Part shown: piece after piece, positions 55,734 to 63,799 of the stretch | Layout of the letters: each line of letters starts with the position of its first letter | Numbering within the stretch: position 1 is the first letter of the stretch | DNA from: Shinella daejeonensis | GTDB lineage: Bacteria; Pseudomonadota; Alphaproteobacteria; Rhizobiales; Rhizobiaceae | DNA: 64,000 nt | Assembly: GCF_024281235.1 (NCBI RefSeq) | Contig: NZ_JAHWXY010000002.1 | Location: 744,001 to 808,000 of the forward strand | Direction of reading: 5' to 3' | The notes under the pieces: model-generated | Seen by the model: only the letters and a program-made list of their open reading frames with translations | Databases searched by the model: none | Told to the model about the DNA's origin: nothing | Translations under genes and position numbers: made by a program

Positions 55734-57151
55734 ACGCCACAACGCACCTCACAAATCCGGCGCTATTCGATTTTTGGGAACAGGTCTTTCTTGGCAATGC
55801 GGATATTGCCGTTCTGCATGGCGGGCGCTCAAGTTCAAAGACGCGAGACACAGCCTGCCAGCTGGTGCGCCTGGTCGATCATGTCGGCGTCAGAATGCGG
55901 GTTCTGTGCATCCGGCGCTTCCAGAACCGCATTCAGGAATCGGTCTACACCGAACTGAAATGGGCGGTTGCTCACCTGGGCCTGCAAGCCGCGTTCGACG
56001 TTCAAAAGACGACGATCATCCATAGGGCGACTGGTTCGGAGTTCATTTTCTACGGAATCGAGCGGAACCTTGAAGACATCAAGGGAACGTCCGACGTTGA
56101 CATTCTCTGGGTCGAAGAAGCCGAAAAGCTTACTGAGGATCAATGGACTGTCATCGGCCCGACGATCCGCAAGGAAGACAGCCTGGCGATCCTGCTGTTC
56201 AACCCGAAGCTGGTCACCGATTACGTCTGGAAGCATTTCGTCGTCAACACGCCGCCGCATACGGTGGTGCGGAAGATCGACTACACAGAAAACCCGTTCC
56301 TGTCGCAGAAGGCGCTGCGCGACATCGCTGCAATGCAGGAAAGCAATCCGGAGAAATTCGAGCACGTTTACGGCGGTGTGCCGCTGGGCGAGGGCGAGCT
56401 TTCCATCTTCAAGCGCCGCTGGCTGGATGCTTGCGTTGACGCGCACAAGCTGTTGAAGATCGACCTGACCGGTCGGAACATCATCGGCTTTGACCCGGCC
56501 GATGACGGCGAAGATAAGTCAGCCACGGCAGACAAGATCGAAGGCGTCTTCGTGGATGCCGAGGATTGGTCGTCTGGTAAGGATGAACTGGTCCAGAACG
56601 CAAAGCGGGTTTGGGCGAAGGCTAAACTTCTCAACGCCACGGTCTCCTACGATACCATCGGTATCGGGGCATTCGTCGGCGGCTACATCGATGAACAAAA
56701 CCAAGCCAGCGCCGCAAAGGTCGAGCACTTCGCGTTCCATGCTGGTGGCGCTGTCATGGATGCTGACAAGCCGAGCGATCCGCAGAACAGTAATAGCCCG
56801 CTCAACAAGGACGAGTATCTGAACCTCAAGGCGCAGGCATGGGCTAATACTGCCCGCCGCGCCATGCTGACCTTCAACGCCGTCACGCGCGGGCAGTCGA
56901 TCAAGCCCGAAGACGTTCTGTCGTTCTCGTCTGCCATGGGAAAGGAAAAGCTCGATGCGCTGTTCACCGAACTGTGCGTCCCGTGGTGGGTCGAAAGCGA
57001 GGGAAAGAAGCGCGTCGTGCCGAAGGTCAAGCTCAAGAAGGATTTGGGTGTGAAGTCGCACAACCTGGCTGACGCGGTGATCGCGGCGGACAACGTGAAC
57101 ATCGTCCGAAGTGGGCCGGCAGCCTCCGCCGAGTTCAGGGGTTTTTATTGA
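55700..57151 (+). CDS. terL: Terminase large subunit
   Basis: 483 residues from ATG 55700. The ATPase shows VLHGGRSSSKTRDTACQLVR (Walker A variant GGRSSSKT) and DVDILWVEEAEKLTEDQW (Walker B with catalytic Glu). The C-terminal RNase H-like nuclease starts at NIIGFDPADDGEDKSATADK and includes VSYDTIGIGAFVGGYI. This is the PBSX/terminase_3 type that pumps DNA into proheads. Confidence 0.93.
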   Translation: MAAGAAKRKELDATTHLTNPALFDFWEQVFLGNADIAVLHGGRSSSKTRDTACQLVRLVDHVGVRMRVLCIRRFQNRIQESVYTELKWAVAHLGLQAAFDVQKTTIIHRATGSEFIFYGIERNLEDIKGTSDVDILWVEEAEKLTEDQWTVIGPTIRKEDSLAILLFNPKLVTDYVWKHFVVNTPPHTVVRKIDYTENPFLSQKALRDIAAMQESNPEKFEHVYGGVPLGEGELSIFKRRWLDACVDAHKLLKIDLTGRNIIGFDPADDGEDKSATADKIEGVFVDAEDWSSGKDELVQNAKRVWAKAKLLNATVSYDTIGIGAFVGGYIDEQNQASAAKVEHFAFHAGGAVMDADKPSDPQNSNSPLNKDEYLNLKAQAWANTARRAMLTFNAVTRGQSIKPEDVLSFSSAMGKEKLDALFTELCVPWWVESEGKKRVVPKVKLKKDLGVKSHNLADAVIAADNVNIVRSGPAASAEFRGFY

Positions 57152-58590
57152 TGGCTTTCGACATCGCAGTGCACCATCCCCTGTATGACGAATTTCTCCC
57201 GTCATGGACGCTGATGAGGGATTCCTTTGACGGCGAAGACCAGATCAAGAGCAGGGCGGAAGCCTATCTGCCAACAAAGACCGGAATTGAGGCGCTGGCG
57301 CTGAAAGACCCGGCCCGGGCGGCTAAGGCCTACGATGCCTATAAACTACGAGCTGAGTTCCCTGACCTTGTCGCCCTTACGGTTCGCGGTGCGGTCGGCA
57401 CGATGCTCGACAAAGCAGCGGTGATCGAACTGCCGGGCGAGCTTGAGCCGCTGCGCGAGAAGGCCACGAGGGACGGCCTGACGCTGGAGGCATTGCACAG
57501 GCGGATTGCCACGGAAGTTATGCTGACCGGCCGCTACGGCGTGCTACCCGGCATTGGGCTTGATGGCTCCCCGTACCTTGCGGGCTACGTTGCCGAAAGC
57601 ATCATCAACTGGGACCAGGACGATAATAACGTTGCTGATTTCGTGGTGCTGGACGAAAGCGGCTATGTTCGTGATCGCGAAACGAATGAGTGGGATTCTG
57701 TCGAGCGCTACCGTGAGTGCTTTGTCGAGAATGGGCGCTATGGCGCTCGGGTCTGGACGAAGGATGAAAAGGGCTGGGAAGCGGGCGAGGTGGTTGAGGC
57801 CGCGGATCGCAAGCGCCGACCGCTGACGTTCCTACCTTTCGTTTTCATCAGCACGGCAGACCTGACGCCTTCGCCGGATGATGTGCCGCTCTATGGCCTC
57901 GCCAAGTTGGCCGTCCGAATTTACCGGATGGACGCCGATCTCACCACGTCGCTGCATATGACGGCCGAGCCGACGCCGATGGTTTCGGGCTATGACGATC
58001 CGGCACAGGCGATCAAGGACGGAAAGGTTCCGCAGGGCATCGGCGCATCAACACTTTGGGTGCTGCCACAGGGTGGTGACGGCAAGTTTCTGGAATTCAA
58101 CGGCCCTGGCATTCAGAAGCAAGAGGATGTGATCCAGAAGAACTACGACCGGGCGGTCATGTTCGGCGCTCAGATGCTCGCCGATGAGGGCAGGGCGCAG
58201 GAAAGTGGGGAAGCCAAGCGCGTTCGCCTCGATAGCCAGCACGCCACGCTCAAGGGCATTGCCATGACCTCGGCCGCCGGGCTGGAAAAGGCGCTGAAGA
58301 ATGTCGCGACATGGATCGGCGCTGATCCCGAGAAAGTGAAGGTTACGCCGAACCTCGATTTCTTCGATCACACCTTGAGCGGACAGGAAATCGACGCTGT
58401 CGTTCGTGGGTGGCAAGCGGGCAGTTATAGTTGGAAGACAGCCTTTGAGCGCCTTCAGAAGGGCGGCATCATCCCCGAGGACCGAACCCCTGAAGAAGAG
58501 CTTGAGCTGATCGACAAGGACGAGGTGGAGCGCGAAGACGATCTGACCTCAGTCATACTGCCTAACCGGCAGCCAAACGAACAGGAATAA
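57151..58590 (+). CDS. Portal protein, DUF4055 type
   Basis: 479 residues. YKLRAEFPDLVALTVRGAVG, LEALHRRIATEVMLTGRYGV and VAESIINWDQDDNNVADFVV are DUF4055 portal hallmarks. The dodecameric portal is the DNA entry gate and docks the terminase, whose stop overlaps this start by one base. A strong terminator follows. Confidence 0.9.
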   Translation: MAFDIAVHHPLYDEFLPSWTLMRDSFDGEDQIKSRAEAYLPTKTGIEALALKDPARAAKAYDAYKLRAEFPDLVALTVRGAVGTMLDKAAVIELPGELEPLREKATRDGLTLEALHRRIATEVMLTGRYGVLPGIGLDGSPYLAGYVAESIINWDQDDNNVADFVVLDESGYVRDRETNEWDSVERYRECFVENGRYGARVWTKDEKGWEAGEVVEAADRKRRPLTFLPFVFISTADLTPSPDDVPLYGLAKLAVRIYRMDADLTTSLHMTAEPTPMVSGYDDPAQAIKDGKVPQGIGASTLWVLPQGGDGKFLEFNGPGIQKQEDVIQKNYDRAVMFGAQMLADEGRAQESGEAKRVRLDSQHATLKGIAMTSAAGLEKALKNVATWIGADPEKVKVTPNLDFFDHTLSGQEIDAVVRGWQAGSYSWKTAFERLQKGGIIPEDRTPEEELELIDKDEVEREDDLTSVILPNRQPNEQE

Positions 58591-58601
58591 CGATTTCACT
58601 G

Positions 58602-58624
58602 CCCGCCCACTGAGGCGGGTTTTT
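58602..58624 (+). terminator. Intrinsic terminator after the portal gene
   Basis: CCCGCC-CACTGA-GGCGGG followed by TTTTT. It may lower transcription between portal and scaffold/capsid or act as a processing site. Confidence 0.8.
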
Positions 58625-58662
58625 CATGCCGGCAGTGCCGGTTCCAGCAAAGGAGAAAGCCA

Positions 58663-59418
58663 GTGGCTCTCAAAGCATTCGTAGAAAGCCTCGACAGTGT
58701 CGATGAGGCCCTTCGCGACCATTACACCGAGCGTGACGGTGGGTTTCACCTCGCTCTTGAGGACTTCGGCAAGCACTACGGCGCAGTGTCGCTGAAAAGC
58801 ACGCTGAACAAGGTCAACAAGGACAAGGAAACGCTCGCCGCCAAGGTGACGGAACTGGAGGGCAAGGTCGAGAACCTGCCCGACGACTTCGATCCTGACG
58901 AATGGACGCGCCTGAAGGCTGGTGAAGGCGGAAAGCCCGATGAAGCCGTCCAGGCGCTCAAAGACCAGCACGCCCGCGCTGTCGAGGCGCTGAAGGCGAA
59001 GCATGCGAAAGACCTGGCCGAGAAGGATGCTCTGATCGGCGAGCGCGACGGCTATATCGATCGCACGCTGATCGATGGTGGCCTCAAGGACGCATTGCTC
59101 GACGTGGGCGTGAACCCCGATCTGCTTGATGGCGCTCTCGCTAGCCTTCGCGGAAACGTGAAGGTCCAGAAAGCTGATGACGGCGGTCGCGCTGCCCTTG
59201 TCGAAACGGACCTCGGCGATGTGCCAGTGACCGATTTCGTCAAGGAATGGGCTGGCGGCAAAGGCAAGGCCTATCTCGGCAAGGCGACCGGCCCCGGCGG
59301 CGAGGGCAACAACGGCAACCGCGGCGGCATCAAGACACAAGGTGGCGATTTCGGCGGCGACAAGACCGCACGGACGAAGGCCATCGCCAGCAAGTTCCCG
59401 GAGTTGGCCCAAAACTAA
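58663..59418 (+). CDS. Phage scaffolding-like protein
   Basis: 251 residues from GTG 58663 with GGAGAAAG upstream. A long charged helix (LKSTLNKVNKDKETLAAKVT, then VEALKAKHAKDLAEKDALIG) precedes a small C-terminal domain with a Gly/Asn-rich linker (GPGGEGNNGNRGGIKTQGGD). Position between portal and capsid and this composition fit a scaffolding protein. It should be removed during head maturation. Confidence 0.8.
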   Translation: MALKAFVESLDSVDEALRDHYTERDGGFHLALEDFGKHYGAVSLKSTLNKVNKDKETLAAKVTELEGKVENLPDDFDPDEWTRLKAGEGGKPDEAVQALKDQHARAVEALKAKHAKDLAEKDALIGERDGYIDRTLIDGGLKDALLDVGVNPDLLDGALASLRGNVKVQKADDGGRAALVETDLGDVPVTDFVKEWAGGKGKAYLGKATGPGGEGNNGNRGGIKTQGGDFGGDKTARTKAIASKFPELAQN

Positions 59419-59528
59419 GGGCCTTCTCTCCCGCCTCGCCAGTGGCGCGGCAACTTCTCCCGTCACGCGAGAACTGACGGGCATTCGGGCAGTGCCCATC
59501 ATCAATCCGCGACGCAAAGGAGATCATC

Positions 59529-60518
59529 ATGTCGCTTTCCCAGATGACTGTTTTCAATAAGTACTTCATGCCCGCGACCATCGAGACGCTGGCGCAACTC
59601 GTTGACAAGTTCAACGGTGCTTCCGGCGGTGCAATCCGCCTGACCACGGAAGGCTTTGAGGGCGACTTCCTTCAGGAATCGTTCTACGCCGCCATCCACT
59701 CGGCACGTCGCCGCGTTGACCGCTACGCATCCAATGCGGCAGCCAGCCCGACCGACCTGACGCAACTCAAGCATTCTTCGGTGAAGGTTGCGGGTGGCTT
59801 TGGGCCGGTTCGTTATGAGCCGTCGCAGATGACTTGGCTCAACAAGCCGACCGCCGAGGGCGTCGAAGTTGCATCGCGCAATTTCGCCGAGGCGCTGCTT
59901 CAGGACCAACTCAACACGGCGGTTGCGGCCCTTGTGGCAGCGATCGGCAATCAGAGCACGGCAACCACGGTCGATGTCTCGACCGGCTCCGGTGCCAAGA
60001 AGGTCGATTATCTGGCGGTGAATGAAAGCCATGCCAAGTTCGGCGATCATTCCAGCCTGATCGTTGCGCAGGTGATGGATGGCGCGGCCTATCACAACTT
60101 CATCGGCCTCAACCTCACCAACACCAGCACGCTGTTCCAGGCTGGCAACGTCCGCGTTGTCGACATTCTGGGCCGTGTTGCAGTGGTGACCGACGCCCCA
60201 GCGCTCTACACCGCGCCGGTTGTGTCGCCCGCCACGCCGGCAAAGCGCCGCGTTCTTTCGCTTGTTGCGGGTGCTGCGACTGTCACCGACAGCCGCGACA
60301 TTATCTCGAACATCGAGACGTCGAACGGCAAGGAGCGCATCGAGACCACGCTGCAGCTGGATTACAGCTTCGGTCTGGGCCTCAAGGGCTTCACATGGGA
60401 TGAAGGAAATGGCGGCAAATCCCCCACGGACGTCGAACTGGCGACCGGAAGCAACTGGGATAAAATCGCCAGCGATATCAAACATACCGCAGGGGTCATG
60501 GCAGTTGGCCTTGCGTAA
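59529..60518 (+). CDS. Major capsid protein
   Basis: 329 residues. MSLSQMTVFNKYFMPATIET and VKVAGGFGPVRYEPSQMTWL are typical of capsid proteins following DUF4055 portals. The C-terminal part (IETTLQLDYSFGLGLKGFTW) is beta-rich as in the HK97-like fold. GGAGATCATC lies before the ATG. A GAGCCGCC/GGCGGCTC hairpin follows the gene. Confidence 0.85.
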   Translation: MSLSQMTVFNKYFMPATIETLAQLVDKFNGASGGAIRLTTEGFEGDFLQESFYAAIHSARRRVDRYASNAAASPTDLTQLKHSSVKVAGGFGPVRYEPSQMTWLNKPTAEGVEVASRNFAEALLQDQLNTAVAALVAAIGNQSTATTVDVSTGSGAKKVDYLAVNESHAKFGDHSSLIVAQVMDGAAYHNFIGLNLTNTSTLFQAGNVRVVDILGRVAVVTDAPALYTAPVVSPATPAKRRVLSLVAGAATVTDSRDIISNIETSNGKERIETTLQLDYSFGLGLKGFTWDEGNGGKSPTDVELATGSNWDKIASDIKHTAGVMAVGLA

Positions 60519-60542
60519 AGGCTGAAACCTCTTAGAATCAAC

Positions 60543-60578
60543 GAGCCGCCATCGGTTTGCAGACCTTTGGCGGCTCTG
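60543..60578 (+). terminator. Hairpin after the capsid gene
   Basis: GAGCCGCC / GGCGGCTC with a loop of about 20 bases. T-run absent, so attenuation or RNA stability is as likely as termination. Confidence 0.45.
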
Positions 60579-60606
60579 ACCAAGCCCCACCTGTAAGGAG
60601 GTAGAG

Positions 60607-61134
60607 ATGGCTAAATGCGAGATTATCTCGCCGCGTGATCTCACGCAATCCAAGCTCAAAGAAGCTCTGGAATATAACCCTGTCACTGGCGAGTTCCGGT
60701 GGCTGGTAACGAATTCACACAGGCGCGTAGCTGGCAGCGATGCTGGCGGCTTCGGTTACAACGGATATTGGCGAGTAAGCGTATTCGGACATCGCTACTA
60801 CGCGCATCGGCTCGCTTGGTTCTACATGACCGGCGAATGGCCGAAACAGCACATCGATCACGTCAATCTCGATAAGCGAGACAACAGGTTCGCGAACCTT
60901 CGGCTGGCGAGCCCGATGCAGAACAATGCCAACACCGGCCTCAAGGGGAGTAACACCAGCGGTTTCGTTGGGGTGAACTTTGACCGCCGATCAGGGAAGT
61001 GGTTGGCGCGCGTGCGGGCGAATGGAAAGAGGGTGAACCTTGGCCTATTCGATACAGCAGAAGAAGCAGCGCGGGCGAGAGACGACTACGCTAAGCGCAA
61101 TCACGGCGAATTCTTCCGCCCGGCGATCCAATAG
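60607..61134 (+). CDS. HNH endonuclease with AP2 DNA-binding domain
   Basis: 175 residues, AAGGAGGTAG upstream. Residues 25-115 form an HNH core (YYAHRLAWFYMTGEWPKQHI, then DHVNLDKRDNRFANLRLASP); residues 125-170 an AP2/ERF-like domain (GFVGVNFDRRSGKWLARVRA). This architecture is typical of phage homing endonucleases. It sits between the capsid gene and a gene that seems to have lost its own start, pointing to insertion here. Confidence 0.9.
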   Translation: MAKCEIISPRDLTQSKLKEALEYNPVTGEFRWLVTNSHRRVAGSDAGGFGYNGYWRVSVFGHRYYAHRLAWFYMTGEWPKQHIDHVNLDKRDNRFANLRLASPMQNNANTGLKGSNTSGFVGVNFDRRSGKWLARVRANGKRVNLGLFDTAEEAARARDDYAKRNHGEFFRPAIQ

Positions 61135-62041
61135 GGGCAAAACTGCACTCTGCCTTGGCGGCGCGGCTGGCGTTCAAGATGAATGGACCGCCGCGCTGGC
61201 AATGGCCGATTTCGATTTCGTCGTCGCCTGCAATGACGTGGGCACGATCTGGCCCGGCAGGCTGGACGCGTGGGTTACGCTGCATCCGGAACATATCACT
61301 CGCTGGCGCGACCAGCGACGCGCAAACGGGCATCCTGATGCTGCGCGCTATCTCGTTCACGGCGACTATCCGCCTGAATGGACCGAATTGGTCGAGTTCC
61401 GGTTTCCGGGGCAGGGTGACAGTGGGTCGTCCGGGCTATTCACGGCCAAAGCGGCGCTGATCGATATGGGAGCCGACAGCGCGGTGCTTGCGGGCATTCC
61501 CCTGGTTCGCAGCTCGCATTACTTCGATGCCGTCCAGTGGGAAGCCGCAGGCGGGTATCGCGCGGTCTGGGAAGCGCTTCGGCCTGAATACCGTGCCCGC
61601 ATACGTTCGATGAGCGGTTGGACTGCGCATTTCTTCGGGCTTCCGACAACCGAATGGCTGGCGACCGGCTCGACTGATGCCGATGTGCCGGCCCCAACTC
61701 TGGAGAGCGCCAGAATGAGCAAGGTCAAACTGACGAAGATCGCCTATGAGCCGCACCCGGTTTCGCTGGAGCGCAAGCGCGAATTGAACGCCAAGGGTTA
61801 CAAGATCATCGATGCACGGTTTGCGCCAGCAGATGTTGCCAAGCTGGAGAATGAGGAAGGCAAGATCGACCTCGGCACGGACAGCGGCGATCAGCTCTCC
61901 GAGCATGAACTGCGCAAGATCATCGAGCAGGAAACGGGCAAAGCCCCACACCCGGCAGCCAAGTACGAAACGCTGGTGGCGAAATATAACGAGTTGAACG
62001 CTATAGCGTCTGCTGCTCCCTCCTTCTCTCAGCAATTCTAG
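61040..62041 (+). CDS. Phage protein with start region displaced by the HNH gene
   Basis: 333 residues if TTG 61040 is used (AGAGGG eight bases upstream). The first 35 or so codons lie inside the HNH gene in another frame, and family-like sequence (TALCLGGAAGVQDEWTAALA, then GRLDAWVTLHPEH) begins only at about 61140 without a normal start. From about residue 225 a second part begins (MSKVKLTKIAYEPHPVSLER) at ATG 61715, which has GGAGAG upstream and could be made separately. Functions unknown; the second part may be a connector-region protein. Confidence 0.7.
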   Translation: MAYSIQQKKQRGRETTTLSAITANSSARRSNRGKTALCLGGAAGVQDEWTAALAMADFDFVVACNDVGTIWPGRLDAWVTLHPEHITRWRDQRRANGHPDAARYLVHGDYPPEWTELVEFRFPGQGDSGSSGLFTAKAALIDMGADSAVLAGIPLVRSSHYFDAVQWEAAGGYRAVWEALRPEYRARIRSMSGWTAHFFGLPTTEWLATGSTDADVPAPTLESARMSKVKLTKIAYEPHPVSLERKRELNAKGYKIIDARFAPADVAKLENEEGKIDLGTDSGDQLSEHELRKIIEQETGKAPHPAAKYETLVAKYNELNAIASAAPSFSQQF

Positions 62042-62390
62042 CTCTGTTTAAAGCAATTGCTTGCGGTGTTGGGGTCCAGTCTTGGCACCATTCGGACGGC
62101 AGACCGTCCAGTAGAGCCAAGGGGTTGTCATATTGAGGCTGGTAGCCTCTCGCTCGCATCTCCTGAACCAGTGAGACCTGTCGCCGTGCGAGATAACCCA
62201 ACCGGCAATAGAAGAACCGGACATGGCCCGCACCAAGGCGATATTCCTGCGGATTTCGTGGGTCATCCGGCCTTTCGCCTCGCGCGATAGCAGCGCGCAC
62301 CAACGCAAACACGCGCGGAAGTTCTCGGTACTCAGCAACAAGATGCGGTCCACTAAGTTCGCTCACTGGAATGCAGTTTATCCGGGTCAT
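62001..62390 (-). CDS. denV: Pyrimidine-dimer DNA glycosylase, T4 endonuclease V type
   Basis: 129 residues. MTRINCIPVSELSGPHLVAE, then YRELPRVFALVRAAI, aligns without gaps to T4 DenV, with Thr2 (Schiff-base nucleophile after Met removal), Arg3, Arg22, Glu23 (catalytic) and Arg26 all conserved, followed by RLGAGHVRFFYCRLGYLARR. It cuts at UV-induced pyrimidine dimers. It is transcribed against the head operon and overlaps the preceding gene's 3' end by 41 bp, as an accessory gene. Confidence 0.9.
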   Translation of the reverse strand: MTRINCIPVSELSGPHLVAEYRELPRVFALVRAAIARGERPDDPRNPQEYRLGAGHVRFFYCRLGYLARRQVSLVQEMRARGYQPQYDNPLALLDGLPSEWCQDWTPTPQAIALNRARIAERRREQQTL

Positions 62391-62420
62391 TGGCCTTTGA
62401 ATTTCGACAGGGGGCGATTC

Positions 62421-62840
62421 ATGCTGTCATACACCGAAGCCGCTGTAACACCAGCCGAGGCCAGCGCCTATGCCGAGGCGCGCGGATGGTCGAACTGGAC
62501 CGGCTCGGATACGGTGAAGGCCGCAGCGATCCGTCGTTCGCAGGACTACATTGCAGGAGAGTACAATGGCCGCTGGAAGGATGACTGGGAGAACGATGAC
62601 GCACCGGAGGGGGTGAAATTCGCCATCATCGAGGGCGCGCGGCGCGAACTCGTGTCGCCCGGATCGCTAGAGAAGGATTTGAAACGGGGCGGAAAAATCA
62701 AAGCGGTTGGGGCCGGCTCCGCTCGCGTCGAGTATATGGACGGCGCTCCGGGCTATGACACGTTCACAGCGATTGATAAACGCCTTGCGCCCTATATCAC
62801 GGCGCTGTCCGGCGGCTCGATCGATCTTCTGAGGGTTTGA
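62421..62840 (+). CDS. Head-completion/connector protein
   Basis: 139 residues from ATG 62421 (AGGGGGCGA upstream). MLSYTEAAVTPAEASAYAEA, then AAAIRRSQDYIAGEYNGRWK and VKFAIIEGARRELVSPGSLE, is the pattern of the DnaT-like/head-tail connector family that follows capsid genes. It probably joins portal and tail. Confidence 0.75.
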   Translation: MLSYTEAAVTPAEASAYAEARGWSNWTGSDTVKAAAIRRSQDYIAGEYNGRWKDDWENDDAPEGVKFAIIEGARRELVSPGSLEKDLKRGGKIKAVGAGSARVEYMDGAPGYDTFTAIDKRLAPYITALSGGSIDLLRV

Positions 62841-62843
62841 CCG

Positions 62844-63218
62844 ATGTCGCTTCTCGAAGGTGAACTGGCCGAGATTATCGGCGACGCACTCGTCGCAGCG
62901 GATATCCCCTACGACATGACGATCCCGCGCCTGCATCAGGAGCCGCCGCCGGACGATTGGCCTTCGTGGCAGGAGTGGCTGGCTCCAATCACGGTTGTCG
63001 AGCATGAGTTTCAGGGCTTCATCGACACATACGATGCGCGGTTGATCGCGGCCGGCGTTGTGAATGTCGGCGACGTGAAAATCGTCATCATCCAGCAGGG
63101 CATGCCGTTCCGGCCCGATCTGACGGACACGATCACGGCAAGGGGCGCGACCTACACCATTCTGGACATTGCCGAAGACCCGGCCCGCGCCACGCTTGAG
63201 GTGAGGGCGAAGCGCTAA
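62844..63218 (+). CDS. Phage head-tail joining protein (putative)
   Basis: 124 residues, three bases after the preceding stop. VVNVGDVKIVIIQQGMPFRP followed by DTITARGATYTILDIAEDPA is a beta-rich pattern seen in phage stopper-like proteins. Assigned by position; function unproven. Confidence 0.65.
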   Translation: MSLLEGELAEIIGDALVAADIPYDMTIPRLHQEPPPDDWPSWQEWLAPITVVEHEFQGFIDTYDARLIAAGVVNVGDVKIVIIQQGMPFRPDLTDTITARGATYTILDIAEDPARATLEVRAKR

Positions 63219-63219
63219 A

Positions 63220-63729
63220 TCAGTGCGCCTCCAGCATCGAATTTGTGACTTCGCGCCCGGTATGTTTCGGAGCGATCAGCTGCGACAGGTCAAAACCTTG
63301 GCGGCGAGCTTCATCGAGATATTCGTCACGGGTTGATTGAGGAAGGTCCGGTGAACGGGCAAGAACCCAAAGGAACTTTCGATCAGGCGTCCCGACGAGG
63401 CTGACCTGATAGTCTGGATCGATTTTCAGAACCCAATAGTCGCCTTCGGTGAACGGAATCCATCGCAAGCCCTTGGGCAAGAAAGATACTTTGAGCTTTG
63501 CGTTCGTATCATCCACCGGTGACGCTTCGCCCAGCGCTTGTGTCGGTTCGTTTTCGGCGTTGAAACACCGGTTATCAACCCTGACTTTCCCGTTCTCGTT
63601 GAGAGAATAGGTCGCGGTGATGTCGGTGGCGGTTTCATCCTCGTATTTGAGGGGAAGGCGGCAAATCTCGTACCAGCGGCCGAGATAGCGATCGAGGTCG
63701 AGGGTCGGAACAGCAGTCACATCGTTCAT
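63220..63729 (-). CDS. Lipocalin family protein without signal peptide
   Basis: 169 residues. YLGRWYEICRLPLKYE carries the lipocalin GxW motif; VRVDNRCFNAENE and GDYWVLKIDPDYQVSLVGTP supply later strands, and FLWVLARSPDLPQ a third conserved region. Bacterial Blc-type lipocalins bind lipids in the outer membrane, but this one has no signal peptide or lipobox. It lies antisense within the head module, so it is a cargo (moron) gene. Confidence 0.85.
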   Translation of the reverse strand: MNDVTAVPTLDLDRYLGRWYEICRLPLKYEDETATDITATYSLNENGKVRVDNRCFNAENEPTQALGEASPVDDTNAKLKVSFLPKGLRWIPFTEGDYWVLKIDPDYQVSLVGTPDRKFLWVLARSPDLPQSTRDEYLDEARRQGFDLSQLIAPKHTGREVTNSMLEAH

Positions 63730-63799
63730 ATTGGGTTCTCCATGAGCCCATCAACGTCAAGCTTTCGAGCAAGTTCCAGAGAGGGGGCGTTAGGACGCT

